DNA of 33,679 nucleotides from Gymnopus androsaceus JB14 (lineage: Eukaryota; Basidiomycota; Agaricomycetes; Agaricales; Omphalotaceae). The notes beneath the pieces were generated by a model. The model searched no databases and was not told the DNA's origin. It saw only the letters and a list, made by a program, of their open reading frames with translations. The stretch lies in assembly GCA_009733575.1 (NCBI GenBank), contig ML769603.1:76218-109896 (forward strand), written 5' to 3'. Shown here in pieces: positions 1-10,870 of this stretch (position 1 is its first letter; each line of letters begins with the position of its first letter). A program made the translations under genes and the position numbers.

Positions 1-479
1 CAGCCGACAATATGCCTACAGTGTGGTAAAAAATGTCACAATATTCAGCAAATTTTGTCTCCAGCCGGATCGATCTGACCACCACGAGCGCGCTTATTAT
101 ATTTGATTCCTACCCACCTTAAATAGGTACCAGGCCGGAATATTTTTTTGCGTCTATCGATTGGGAACGCTCTGGGAGAAGGCTTCCATGCCCCACTCGC
201 CGACTTCCTGACTCCTGCATCAGATCACTGCATACCATGCAAAGGTCCAAACTGCCAGACGGGAATTCGTGTCTGGACCGTTTGTATCTCCAAAAACAGT
301 GTGCTTACTTCCACGACAGCGAAATTATGCGGCTTCTCAAGTGTGTTGCGCAGACAAAGTCCAGGGTGGCGGGTCCCTCACACTTTATCTGGGAAACTGG
401 ATCTCTCCGCCACCTGACGCTCGAATCTCTCACCTTCGTCGGTATAAAATGGTTTGATCCCTTTACTAGCCACTAATCA

Positions 480-834
480 GCCGCTCAAGATTGCTTGGAC
501 CAAACATATTTGAGTGGTCCACGATATCGAACGACCACTTCGAGGGAACTACCAACGTCAGGACCTGTGATCCCTTACTCATAGTGTTTTCCAACAGATC
601 AGCCAATGTCGTGGATCTTTTTAACTAAGAAGTTGCTTGGTTAAATTCAAACCGTGTGCCAAAGACTCAACTTCGGCATCTGAAATGTGACTATGCCTGC
701 TGCACCCTTGTGAATGAAAGCGATCTGCAAGAGATCGGGGATTCAGGTGAGAATTCACGAATGCTGTTCATTATAAGCAATGACGGAATTGGGCGTACCC
801 TTCCATCGAACGGCTCAGCCGAGGCAGCGAGTGG
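480..834 (+). pseudogene. Ty1/copia pol 3' end relic (RNase H tail)
   Basis: This is the decayed C-terminal end of a copia-type polyprotein. The DNA aligns by eye with the better copy at 6591-6862: it shares the stretch encoding the conserved TKHI...RYH segment of RNase H, then the block encoding the AD-LLTK end motif, then the same untranslated tail. The reading frame is broken by stops (for example directly after TKHI) and by several small insertions. No intact product is possible. It runs into an LTR-like block beginning near 834. The family assignment is firm from the motif order; the exact upstream limit is not visible. Confidence 0.6.
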
Positions 835-1308
835 TGTGAGACAATATGGAGTCCGACGCCGCTAAGTCGAGACGTCATCGCATCATCTCGGTCATATGCG
901 CTATCAGCGCTCATTGCCAAGGTGTGTTACCTCTCAGCGGTCGGACCGTATCAGTAGTCCGTTTAGCTTCAATCCTGACTGATTACTCGCGAGCGACGCA
1001 CCAGGGTCACTGCGGGGATCAATGCCATGGACGACCCCCCCACTTCACGACCACTACGCCTAGCCACCGATACGCGCTACCATAAATATGACGGGTAAAG
1101 TGGGGAATACAGGTAGCGCACACCAGTAATAGTGGTACCGGAGCCGCCGCTAGCCAGTACGTAATCGCTCACTCAAGCCACTTGCTCACTGCAGTCTTTT
1201 ACCCTTCTCTATCGCCGGTGCTTCCTACCGAAGCCCCTAACCACTTGCGTGAGGTGCTGAGCGTCCGTGGCGCGCCGTCCTAGCTGATACTGCGCCCGGC
1301 GCCAACCA
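834..1308 (+). repeat. Diverged, inflated copia LTR
   Basis: This block follows the copia relic in the same position and orientation as the clean LTR at 6863-7179 and shares many short stretches with it in the same order (ATCTCGGTCATATG, CTATCAG, TCATTGCC, TACCATAAAT, CAGTCTTTTACC, TAACCACTTG, TCCTAGCT). It is about 475 bp instead of 317 bp because many small CG-containing insertions lie between the shared stretches. The ends are only approximate. It may be an old relative, or a poorly resolved stretch near a contig end. Confidence 0.5.
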
Positions 1309-3190
1309 GTTTCTGAATTGCTCCTTATTGTCCAACTACTGTACATCAGGCTACCTTGGGAGTGATTCATGCGATCGGTGCAGCTGGCGCAGTGACAGCT
1401 GATTATTTAAAAAGTCACACTGAATCATACCTCAATCAGTACTTCTATCAGGGAAACAAAAATGCACAGCGCGTCGACGACAATCCTCTGCCCCCAAATC
1501 TGCCACAGAATGGACTCTTGACCAAGCAAGCGCGCGCGGCCGAACACACGCGCGCCATGTCCTGAGATACAAAGTGAAACTTTGTGCTAGTAGTTGGGAC
1601 GCACTGGCATATCGTGTGCGAAAGGTGCGACTTGACATGTGACTAGCTGAGGTGCTTCCAAAGTGTATCAGTGATCGCAAAAGACCGACGACAAGCTTTT
1701 GCTAACAGTCCGTCACAGGCGGGTCATTTCCTACGGGCGAGTTGTTTTCCACGGAATTCGTTCGCGCAAGCAGTTCCAGCTCAACTAAGCATGGTGTGTT
1801 CTCTATACGGCCAACGCCGACGCGTTTTGCAGTGTAGATATTAGCCTGGATATGCAACAGTAGACTGCGGCCGAAGCCAGCGTGAGATGGGCTTCGATGG
1901 GAACACACGGTCGGGGTCAAGGACCTGACAATCCTGCTGTCTCTCGTCATTCGCAGCTACCCCTGAAACCGAGCATGTTTGGGGTGTGTGGCTCGTGCTG
2001 CCTTGTCGACGTGCTGTTCGAAGGACTTGGAGCTCGATCTCCAAACGACTCAGTGACTCAGGAAGGAGCGTTCTGGTCTAGGTCATGTGGCCCGTTTCAA
2101 GTTTCCTGTTGTGTTTGTCTTCATTGGAAGGGTACGTTCATGCAATAGTCACCGCGATTCTCCAAGGGTCAGTGCACCTCTTCTGGTCCAACTAGGCCGC
2201 TCCTACTCATACATTACATCAAAGACGGGATGCAAAAGTGATCTCTTACGATCGCGTGCGTCACGCCAGCACAATTGACGGAGAACTTGGCGGCGGTGGC
2301 GCACTGGGCCAATGCCCAGTCTGTAGAACATGAACCCCAGGGGCTTCACTCGTACTCTGCACATAAGTTCAATTGCCTGGTGCAAGTTGCGTGAGCATGC
2401 AGTTCTGTCGCTTCTCCGGATCAACTCACTCGAGGGCATGCACAAGCGTCTCCAGGAAGATCTGGCGCCAACAGCATTGTACTCCTGCGAGGGTGCTCCT
2501 GCAGGTACACAGGTGCCTGGGGCTTCGTGAAGTGTTCCTGGCATGCCTCTCACCGACCTGCACTTCAATCCAAAGCAAACCACCAAAGCTCATAAAAACC
2601 TGGGCCAAAGGATCACTTGTAGGTTATCCAAACACAAGTCCAAACAGCAAGAAGAATATCCAGCAGCTATGGTCTCTACCAAGAGAGTAAAAGTCAGGAA
2701 ACTCCAAACAATTCACCCTGCTAGTGCTACGCTTCCAGATTTTCCACAATCTCGTTCCAATATTCAGAATTTTGATCATTGGTAAGCACTGGTTGTGAAA
2801 GACTGCCGAGTCCTCCAGCAAGGGCGCTGGATTTACATTAAGCCCAGCTTAATTTAGGCTTCACTCATGTCTCATCTGTAGTAGTGTCGGTTAGCAAATA
2901 CTGGTAAAGAAATACTCAGACAAGACAGTATTCTTCAAAAACGCGACCAAATGTGTCTTGCTTCCATTCCATATAGGGTTCCATAGTACCAAGTACATCT
3001 GTGAGATAGTAGATTCCACTTTGCAGATAGCCAGTCACTCAACTGTCTTATCCAACACGCAAAGTACTCCTACTCGGATACTTGAGAAGGAAATCAGATT
3101 TGACTGCGAAATGACAATGCGTTGGCTCCATGATGTCCGAGGGGTTTGAAGCAGCATAGCAAACGAGACGTGATGTTGTCAAGAATTTTT
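1309..3190. other. Gene-poor decayed sequence
   Basis: I see no intact gene here. Around 2520-2700 one frame reads a short segment resembling the copia integrase C-terminal signature (KG-LVGYP), which would fit a retrotransposon relic, but it is weak. The stretch to about 2600 is unusually rich in scattered CG dinucleotides compared with the AT-rich sequence after it. No tRNA, clear inverted-repeat element or conserved domain was found. Confidence 0.35.
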
Positions 3191-3199
3191 ATTCAGAAA

Positions 3200-3645
3200 A
3201 AACGATCCAGGCAGAATATCAATCTCAAGCTAACATGGTTGATTCTGCTGTGCAGTTTTCCTGCTTCTTTTTCGAAAAATACGATCCACTTCCTACCATC
3301 GTTAAAAAATAGTACGCACTATCCAAGGTAGCTCGCACTGGAAATAATGCAAGGCCTATACTTAGAAACATGCAGAGAATGAGTTTTTTTTTTCTCAACC
3401 CCAATGAACTACAAGGGTACTTATCAGTGTGAATCTATTCATATACGCCAGTCGTAATTATATTGTCATCAGTTCCTGTAGTATGCAATCATTGACCAAA
3501 GGTTTGATGCCTTGTCCAGGATACTTCGCACAAAACGATTGACAGAACAGACCGCAGAAGACAGGAAGGCCAATGAAGCTGAATCATTGCGCATCGAAAT
3601 CTTGAACAAGCAGGCTACAAAAAGGCAACAGAACAAGTCTTGAGA
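3200..3645 (+). pseudogene. Unrecognised coding relic, two exon-like segments
   Basis: Two protein-like stretches lie in the same direction. The first (about 3225-3380) reads QANMVDSAVQFSCFFFEKYD, then an in-frame TAG near 3310, then more plausible sequence. The second starts after a good acceptor (TTCCTGTAG ending at 3481) and reads YAIIDQRFDALSRILRTKRL onward, rich in Lys, Glu, Gln and Arg, to a TGA at 3642. The second looks like a charged, helical last exon. I do not recognise the family. The internal stop suggests a pseudogene, though unresolved splicing could explain part of it. Confidence 0.35.
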
Positions 3646-4692
3646 ACCACCAATGCGGCAAACTCCTGCAAAGTTTGCCAGTATCTCCAAACGGTGCTGT
3701 CTGTGGCTTTAGCATGATGGTAAACGTGATGGCATGATGTTCTTATTCTTGATTCTTCTTGGATAGCCTACTGATCTTCGCATTATAGTCCACAAGTCAT
3801 GCCAGCTCAATACCCGGCTTTGAATAACATTTAATCCAGAACATGAGAATCGGCTACTAGAGAGCCAAGGATCCAGAGAACTGAAGAAAGGAAAGCGAGC
3901 GCAGGAAATTTCCTGACCGCTCAGCAACATTCTTTTGCTATTGCACGAGAATCAGACACAAGCGACTAAACTCATTACACATCTACTACATGCCGTAATT
4001 TTATTAATGATCGGCAATGTCATCTCCACTGACCAAATTTCCACTTCAGAACATGGATGCTTTTGGAGTAGTATCTTTCATTCAATCTACATGCATAACA
4101 CCACTGCACCAGTGGTCAAACAACACAACAGGAAACTACTGACAAACAATTTATTCCATTATTCCTCGTAGAGGGTCCTTTCATATGAAATATGGGATCC
4201 TATCTGGACAAAGAGGTCAGGACCTGCCAAATAGGCACTGCACATGCAAAGAAGTATGTCACAGTTGACTATATAGCAGTCTAATAAATGAGATGCTCAC
4301 TGCTAAGTTTCACTTCATCTAAGTTTCCTCTACCCAGCTGTGGTCTGCAACTGGCGCGAGCTTGGAGCTACACCGTCATGAACCATTGCAAAACAAGGCC
4401 TTAGGCTTTGCTAAATTAGCAACCTGGTGCCACAGTTAGTAATTATACTGCCGATCATGACAATTGGTTGCAGGTATATCTCCAAATTCATCTTGTCCCC
4501 AAGATTGAGTTTGACTCAGACCTCCTCCTTTAATTTCAATAAGACCACAGGCACTGGTCATCGAGAAAATATCACATCCACAATATTCCAAGTAAAACTA
4601 TGCAACTCAAGCTCGTGGTCATTTGCGTGATCAGAACTCGAGTGGAGCCAGACACGCCCAATAGATATCACGGGAGAGATACATTGAAATTG
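3646..4692. other. No recognisable gene
   Basis: Only short open stretches without conserved motifs are present, and no inverted-repeat element or RNA gene was detected. The composition is AT-rich and resembles intergenic or heavily decayed sequence. Confidence 0.4.
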
Positions 4693-4796
4693 TAGTGTCA
4701 GCAAAAACCTGGGCACATGGGCCATTAGAGGAGCCATAGCAGGTTCATAGCCTATGGGCTGCTATAAGAATGCTATGGACGTTGCTCATGACACTA
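4693..4796. mobile_element. Short hairpin element (104 bp) with 8-bp inverted ends
   Basis: The ends TAGTGTCA (4693-4700) and TGACACTA (4789-4796) are perfect inverted repeats, and similarity extends inward through a GCAA block. Inside, CATAGCA/TGCTATG segments can pair, so the whole unit can fold. The start (GTCAGCAAAAACCTGGG) resembles the ends of the larger element at 13141-13800. It fits a very short MITE or hairpin repeat; no target duplication is obvious. Confidence 0.4.
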
Positions 4797-6590
4797 TGAG
4801 TCCTGGGAGCTAACCCGAGTGCTTATTAGCTGCATCAAACTCTTGACCAGCTGTCACGCATCTCTCCACTGCCTAATGCTATCATAACATTGATCAGCGA
4901 TATTTGTAACTTCCTCCTTCCTTGCCCTCTCCTTCCCAGCTTCCTTCTTTTTTTTGGCCCAACAGATCAACAGCCTCCCAAGCGCTCACTATTGGTTAGA
5001 ACATCATCGGTAACGTTGCAGCCCCTCACCTTTGTTTGATACTCACTCTAGAATTAAGCTTCAGTAAGTGTCGCATCTAGTTTTTACAGTCACAGTATGT
5101 TTTTATTGGTGTCGTCACACGCGCGAGCCGCCCGGCTGGCTCAGCTCCCATTCGAATCGCTGACCCCGACTCCGCCGACACTCTAACTAACACCAATCTT
5201 CATATCCTTGATACTTCACCATCATTATGCTGCTGCGTCTCGAGCCGGCAACTATATTGAGGGAATCAAATCCTCTACGAAAGCGTCATCCATTTACTTA
5301 TGTCGTTTCGAACTGAACTCCCCTCGCCCTGCACACGAACGCCACATTCACCCCAAATCATAGCAACATCGTATAAAACCGCAAGCTCCTCCATCTCAGC
5401 ACGCTCCACTACTTGGACAGATGGGACACTTCGCTATGGGTGCTCAGTGGGTGCCTGATGAGCGCTGGACACGACCGGTGCATAGCTCTGTCCAGTACAC
5501 CCCAGGTTTTGCCTGATGCTACTCCGCACTCATCAGGAACGAAAAAATGGCTTCACAAGACTGCCTTCATCTTCATTTACCACGTGAAGGCCAGTGTCAA
5601 CCCTTGTACACAATCCCGTTGCAGGTCGGCGCTGGAAGCAAATGACGTCTTCACACGGGAAGCCTGAACAGAAGTATCATACTACCAAGACTCGCGAATC
5701 TGTGCTGCTCCCTGCTTGAAACTCGCCCCTGGCGTAATTAACTTTTTCTTTCAGTCTGAGGCTGCGTCTCCAGGAGTCAGCCAGTTTATGCATGTTACCC
5801 TTATATTTTCAACCGGTACTTACATACCTCCATCTTAGATCTTTGCGGAGGAAAACTCTTCCCACATCCTGTCCTCCAAGCCTGCAATGTTAGGGTGCCC
5901 TCCCGAATTCAGTTGGGATCCTGATACAAACGCCAGTCGAGATAATCTACAGCCAAGTATCATGAACATGCTCGTGCTCACCAAATCTCCAGGCACGTTG
6001 GAAACAATTTCGTTGTGCAATTTTTGGAGAGCTTTAATCGCTACTGAAGGAACGCATTATCTAAGACGTTCGTTTCAGCAACCTTCGATATAGAAATGTT
6101 TGCCAGACAACAGACTGACACTTCTTCATCCCCAACCGTGTAGGATCACGATCGTGCATATGAGACTTCACCGTCCTCTTGTTTAGATGGGGTAACGTGT
6201 CTGTCGAATGCATGGCACAATAGTCGGTCGGGCCGAAATACATTCTTTACTCCCTTGGCGAGGCTGTGCACCAACCCAGAAGAGACTTTCCATCATCCCC
6301 ATGTCAGATCTACGTGAATCCTGTGACAGAATGAACGAGCATCCCAGATTAACGCACGCGAAGAGGTAATAGACCACAGACGATACGTGCCATTAACCAC
6401 ACCTTCGCTGTACGCAGGGTGGTTGGTATTCTCTGCCAACACTAGTTCATTACCATTTTTACATGGCTTCGACTAGCTTACCTGTGGACAGCCAGCCAGC
6501 AGACGGATTGCATCAAAACCAAAGAGGCAAGAATTCTCAAGTATTTGGAGAGCTCTTTCTGCGTCATTCTGCGGGCTTGCCATCTGAATT
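4797..6590. other. No recognisable gene; one possible TATA box
   Basis: A GTATAAAACC sequence near 5370 is followed by a C/T-rich leader and an ATG at 5421. The ATG opens only about 31 codons, so any gene would need introns I cannot define. Another ATG at 5887 opens 68 codons on the + strand, and an equally long frame opens on the opposite strand; neither shows a known motif. The rest is non-descript. Confidence 0.3.
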
Positions 6591-6862
6591 TGACCAAACA
6601 TATTGATGTCCGATATCACCACATCAGGGAAACTACCGAGTCAGGACTTGTGATCCCTTACTATATTCCAATGGATCAGAATGTCGCGGATCTTTTAACA
6701 AAGAATCTCGTGGGTTAAATTCAAATGTTGCTGAGATCAACTTGGCATTGAATTCATTGCTGACTTTGAATAAAGTTTGCAAGAGACTGGATCTCAGGTG
6801 AGATTCACATGCTTTCTTAAGCACATGAGGAATTCTACCTCCATGACCTCAGCGAGGGGGAG
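6591..6862 (+). pseudogene. Ty1/copia pol 3' end (RNase H tail) and polypurine tract
   Basis: From about 6594 one frame reads TKHIDVRYHHIRE, a short spacer, then VIPYYIPMDQNVADLLTKNL and a stop near 6715. This is the standard end of the copia RNase H domain, where the last conserved block (N-AD-LTK) marks the polyprotein terminus. Sequence upstream of 6591 no longer encodes the rest of RNase H or reverse transcriptase, so this is a fragment. A purine-rich tract (GCGAGGGGGAG, 6852-6862) lies directly before the LTR, where the plus-strand primer site should be. Confidence 0.75.
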
Positions 6863-7179
6863 TGTTGAACATATGATGATATCAGTCATCATCTCGGTCA
6901 TATGACACTATCAGTCATTGCCGAGGTAGTCTTACTCAGCCTCAGTAGTATCTTAGTAAGTAGCTTCATGGACAACATCATAGGTCATGCACATAGAACA
7001 TACTAGAAGGATACTACCATAAATGTAATGAATACAGTACTACAGTATATAAGGACTCCAGTAGTACTGCTAATGATAACGACTTCTACTAGTCTTTTAC
7101 CTCTCTCTATCTGCTCTACAAGCTTAACCACTTGGTGAGTGCTAGTCACTGCGCCTCCTAGCTTATATGCTGCGCAACA
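6863..7179 (+). repeat. Copia 3' LTR, 317 bp
   Basis: The block starts TGTTGAACAT and ends GCGCAACA, giving TGTTG..CAACA terminal inverted repeats. It directly follows a polypurine tract and a copia pol terminus. A TATATAAG motif near 7037 could serve as promoter. On its right side it is inserted into the minus-strand coding relic at 7180-7539. A diverged relative lies at 834-1308. The matching 5' LTR is not identified, unless the block at 834-1308 plays that role in a tandem arrangement. Confidence 0.8.
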
Positions 7180-7539
7180 GGATCCTTAACTAATGGAATA
7201 TCTTGCCTGTCAACCCAGCTGAAGCTCTCTGGTGACTTACCAGTATTGGCAGGTTCCTTTTATTGCCTCTGCTTCTTCCTTGGCTGCTCTTCATCAATGT
7301 CTTACACCAGAGCTTGATCATGATGGACTGCACTGTTTCTGATGGTGTTTGGTCTTTGATGAGGCTCAAGCAGTATCATTGTAGCTATCTTCATCTGTAG
7401 ATAACTTGATGGGCTGCTTTATGGGCTGCTTTCTGGATCTGGCAGGAGCTCTGGATGAGAATTTGGATGGGTGTTTGGACAAGGCTTTTGAGGAGGCTTT
7501 TGACAAGTTGGATGCTTTGCCTTTAGGAGCAGCAGCCAT
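7180..7539 (-). pseudogene. Unrecognised basic N-terminal coding relic between two insertions
   Basis: An ATG at 7539 opens a Lys/Ser/Pro-rich start (MAAAPKGKASNLSKASSKAL...) ending in TGA at 7366. Further protein-like sequence follows in a shifted frame (DIDEEQPRKKQRQ, then GKSPESFSWVDRQDIPLVKD) until the copia LTR cuts it at 7179. The basic low-complexity start followed by SWVDRQDIPLV resembles N-termini of fungal transposase-like or nuclear proteins, but I cannot name it. A transposon also sits 26 bp upstream of the ATG. The gene is certainly incomplete. Confidence 0.4.
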
Positions 7540-7565
7540 GTCCACAAATGATAGTACATTGTGAA

Positions 7566-8284
7566 GGATAATTCTACTGAACAACCCCCTTGCTGGCAAC
7601 AACCCTCCAAAAAAAGGAAATTTTTGCAAAAGCTGGTTTGGCAACCCCATCACACTTTTGTCACATATGTTTGGGTGTGGTTTTTTTTGATTCCTTTGTG
7701 CATGTGTTTTTTTTTTTTGAAAAAAAAAAAAAAGTCAGCTACTACCTCATGCCTCACCTTACTTAAGTTGTAACACAAACTGCTCAGATTCCCAAATAGG
7801 GCTGGTGGCAGTATCTGAAATATAAAGACTCCAGACTTTGGGCAATGCTTAAGGCTGAATTAAACTCAGATTTAGCAGCTCAAATACTAAAATATCCCCA
7901 ATGTTACCCATTGCATATTGGTATCTAAATCTAAGATATTTAATATCATCAGCCATAAATTGCCATATCTGTATGAGTAAATATGACAGATGGTAAGCTG
8001 CAAGTTGTAACTACAGAAAGGACCTTAGATTGTTGTATGGGATGGTCATGGCTACCTATAAAAATGCACTGTAATGCTGTACTTTACAGTTATGGTGCAG
8101 ATCCCTAAAGGCTACAATAATTGGAATACTGCACCAAGAGCAAATCTCTGACATTCACAAAAAATTGAGTTCTGAGGCAAAGTTATATGTTGTGACCTCA
8201 ATGTGACCATATGTGACCATATGTGACCTCAACTGGGTTGTTAAATAAGACTTGAGCCAAGGGGGTTGTTCAGTAGAATTATCC
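7566..8284. mobile_element. Non-autonomous Mutator-like element (719 bp)
   Basis: The ends at 7566-7592 and 8258-8284 are a perfect 27-bp inverted repeat starting GGATAATTC. The element is flanked by the 9-bp direct duplication CATTGTGAA (7557-7565 and 8285-8293). A 9-bp duplication is the usual signature of Mutator-like elements (hAT gives 8). The interior is AT-rich, has a long A/T homopolymer near 7708-7733 and a TGTGACCATA tandem near 8200-8230, and contains no transposase frame. It therefore depends on a transposase elsewhere. It is inserted 26 bp upstream of the minus-strand ATG at 7539. Confidence 0.85.
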
Positions 8285-8772
8285 CATTGTGAACATGTAG
8301 TTACATGGCAACAATGAGAGTACTATTGTGAATGCATAGTTATATGGCAATAGGCAAGCAGCAAACACAAAGTTATGTTGAGCCAAAACTAAGTCAGGCT
8401 ACCAAGAGAATGCAATACAGTTGAAACATATTCAAGCTCAAGTGACTAGGCTAGCAGTCCCTGTAATAAGTCAGGGAGCAAATAGAAAAAAGAAAACTTA
8501 CTGCATTGCAGAAACTACCAGTCAAATTGCTGAAAAGAAAGTATTAACATAAGAAAAAGTGAATGTTTTTGGATGTACCTGTGCACTGACTGAGTAGGCG
8601 GCTCAAGAATCCTACTGCCCGAGCACTAAGTTATGGGGACTCCAAGGTACAGAGCACCTGACAAACTCAAAGTTATGTTGTTCAAAATGAGTAGCTGATA
8701 CAAAATCAGGCTACTAAGCACCACCAAAACAGATTCAGGTGGGCTTGGTTGTTGGGCAGGTTTAGAGGTGGG
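8285..8772. repeat. Short direct repeats in otherwise plain sequence
   Basis: ATTGTGAA followed by ATGTAGTTACATGGCAA-type sequence occurs twice (about 8287-8310 and 8324-8351), a degenerate 38-bp tandem that includes the target site of the neighbouring element. A second direct repeat (AAAGTTATGTTG...CAGGCTAC.AAG) occurs near 8369-8406 and again near 8670-8716. No gene was recognised. Confidence 0.4.
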
Positions 8773-9497
8773 CACAAATACATACTTGAGTATATTTGTT
8801 ATTCGTGGTACAAATATTTGTCACCTCAAATCCACTATTTATACTTGAGCATATACAGAAGCAAACCCAGAAGCAAAAAATTCTAAGGAAATTGATATAT
8901 TTGGGGCAGTTTTGCATGGTTTCTCTTGATTCCTTTTTTTCTATGGGTCGTGTAATATGCGAGGATTACGATCTGATTTTATCAGAATTTTTGAGGGCCT
9001 ACAAATGGCATCATAAATTAATCTTTTTTTTGCTGCCAAAACCTGCTAAAAACCCAGAAGCGAAATTTTGGGTTAATTGGGCCTCTACACAGGCGCATCC
9101 CTTCGGGATTGCTTGTAGCATGGCTTTGCATGCTCATAGAGTAGATTGAATCTATTGTATGCCCAAAAATACCACATATTTCATGGTACAATTCATGATA
9201 TTTCAAAAACTGAGAAAAATCGCATTTTTGGCATAGTGTTCATATATGATCATATTATAAGGGATTTTATATATCTAAGCTATTGTAGTCATGTCCAGAA
9301 ACCCTTCTAGAGGTTGTATAAAAAAAACCGCGTCCTAAAACACATTCTACATGACTCAAATATCAAATATTTTGCTTCTGGGTATTTTTCGCTTCTGGGT
9401 TTGCTTCTGTACTCGAATATTTGTACAGACATATATTCACAAATAGATATTCGTGAATAACGAGTATTTTAGGACGAATACTCGAGTATACTTGTGA
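8773..9497. mobile_element. AT-rich inverted-end repeat split by a nested element
   Basis: The left end (CACAAATACATACTTGAGTA) and the reverse complement of the right end (CACAAGTATACTCGAGTATT) are imperfect inverted repeats. Removing the nested 554-bp element at 8856-9409 leaves about 170 bp rich in ATTCG and GAGTAT palindromes. A related piece (ACAAATATTTGT followed by a CTATTTATACTTGAG block) recurs at 9893-9934 in direct orientation. The outer limits are inferred from symmetry only. Confidence 0.45.
8856..9409. mobile_element. 554-bp TA-flanked element, copy 1 (Tc1/mariner-like MITE)
   Basis: The ends are inverted repeats of about 26 bp built from CAGAAGC units (CAGAAGCAAACCCAGAAGC...), with one mismatch in this copy. 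The dinucleotide TA flanks both sides (8854-8855 and 9410-9411), as expected for Tc1/mariner-type insertion. A second copy of exactly the same length lies at 22373-22926 and is closely similar throughout. No transposase is encoded. This copy sits inside the AT-rich repeat at 8773-9497, so it inserted later. Confidence 0.85.
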
Positions 9498-9633
9498 TTA
9501 ATTAACAAAATTACAAATAAAGTAAATATAGGCTCAAACATGTAAGTAATAATGTTGAAGTACTATATTAGTGTTTAATAATACTATAAATACAGTCTGT
9601 ATACATTTCCAAGTACTATTACATGATACAAAA

Positions 9634-9731
9634 TTGTGGCAGTACTGAGAGTTGAACTCTGCTGGTCAGCTATCACAGGAAGGCCTGACCTTAATCCAGA
9701 GTCGGTGCCCATAACCACTAAGCCACACAGA
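9634..9731 (-). other. tRNA-like sequence, probably a SINE head or tRNA pseudogene
   Basis: Read on the minus strand, a TGGCTTAGTGGTTA sequence matches a polymerase III A box and AGTTCAACTC matches a B box, with spacing typical of a tRNA with a long variable arm. TGTGGC and GCCACA at the two ends can pair like an acceptor stem. The D, anticodon and T stems do not pair consistently, so it should not be a working tRNA. Its position inside AT-rich repeats points to a SINE-type or retro-derived copy. Confidence 0.35.
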
Positions 9732-9959
9732 TTTTATTACAGTTACATGTCAATAACATTATATACATATTCAAACATAGCCAAATTAAGTTATATATTG
9801 AATGTTTGCTTAAGTAATGAATACCTCACATGCTCATGCTAACGAGCATGTGATATCGGTGAATATTCGCGAATATTCATGAATAAAGTACCACAAATAT
9901 TTGTGACATCAAATTGGCTATTTATACTTGAGTAAGTACTCATGTAACAAATATAATTT

Positions 9960-10870
9960 CCCAAATTTCCATCCTCCCCTTCAACGGGTTGGATCTGCCT
10001 GTCAGAGAAAGCTACATTCCTTTCTGTTGTGACAGTGTGACATGTTGGCCAGTAGATATAGTGACCATTCGATTCGGGTTCAAGTCCAATCCAGCATCCT
10101 TCCTGGGCCTGTGGTTCCAATTTGCCGGGTTCCTTTTCTTGTTTGACATAAACAATACTACCGAAGATATGAAGATTACTAATGTCCAGTTTAATTCCAA
10201 ACCATTTTGAAAGTATCTCCGAATTTCTTGGCATGGGGAGATGATTGCACTTGAGCAATAGGATACCTGGATGCTTTCCCAAGCATACAAGCATGGCATT
10301 CCGGTTTGTCCATTTGTTTCGGATCCAATCCGATTCCATGAACTTGATTGTCTCAGAACATATGCTTCATGTAAGCATAGTTGAGATGACCTAAGATGCA
10401 GTGTGCCTCGTATAGAGATACCAATCTGCCGATCTTGGTTGAATAAGTGTGTTCCCTTGATGGGATCTGGTATAGTCCATTGGTCTTTGGGATAACTCCC
10501 ACAAGTTTCCCCTGGCAATCTCTGATCGTCATTTTGCCGTTTGCAGTATGGATGGTGTAACCATCATTGTCGAGTTTTCCCAGTGATACAAGTGTGTTGG
10601 GAGTGTCTGGACATAAGAGTGTGTTATGGAGCTTTAACATTCTTATTTCTTGTTCAAATGTGGGGAGTTCCAGATGGAGTGTGCTGGAGATGTTTGCCGT
10701 GAAAGTTTCCGCATTAGCAGCCTGGATGACTCATGTGGGAATCTCCCTTTGATTTCTGAGTTCATTGCCAAGTGGCATCATGTGGGTAGAGCATCTGGAG
10801 TCAAAAAGAATTGCTCCATAACTGTGGGCTGCAGCAAAAGCATGATCAACATTTCCAACTCCTTCTTCAG
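9960..10870 (-). pseudogene. Copia protease and integrase region, deleted and truncated
   Basis: Order on the minus strand: a protease motif (FDSRCSTHM, 10779-10802) in which the usual DSG is DSR; an in-frame TGA at 10731-10733; the GAG-pre-integrase region with LGHLNY (around 10360-10420) and a PECHAC zinc-binding pair near 10280; then a direct jump near 10205-10212 into the integrase C-terminal segment ISNLHIFGSIVYVKQ. The DDE catalytic core normally between these is missing, so the copy has an internal deletion. Pol ends at about 9960, where AT-rich repeat begins; reverse transcriptase, RNase H and the 3' LTR are absent. Non-autonomous and dead. Confidence 0.8.

Noticed and set aside
5100..5170. 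Possible tRNA gene (GGCTGGCTCAGCTC with ATTCGAATC nearby)
   Set aside because: The A-box-like and B-box-like words are too close together and no cloverleaf stems pair.
5413..5667. Short gene or pheromone-type precursor after a TATA box near 5370
   Set aside because: The frame begun by the real ATG at 5421 ends after about 31 codons without a CaaX motif, and the longer frame requires a TTG start unlikely in a fungus.
8840..9149. A roughly 95-aa open frame present in both 554-bp elements
   Set aside because: Differences between the two copies change amino acids freely and show no third-position bias, so the frame is probably open by chance in a non-coding element.
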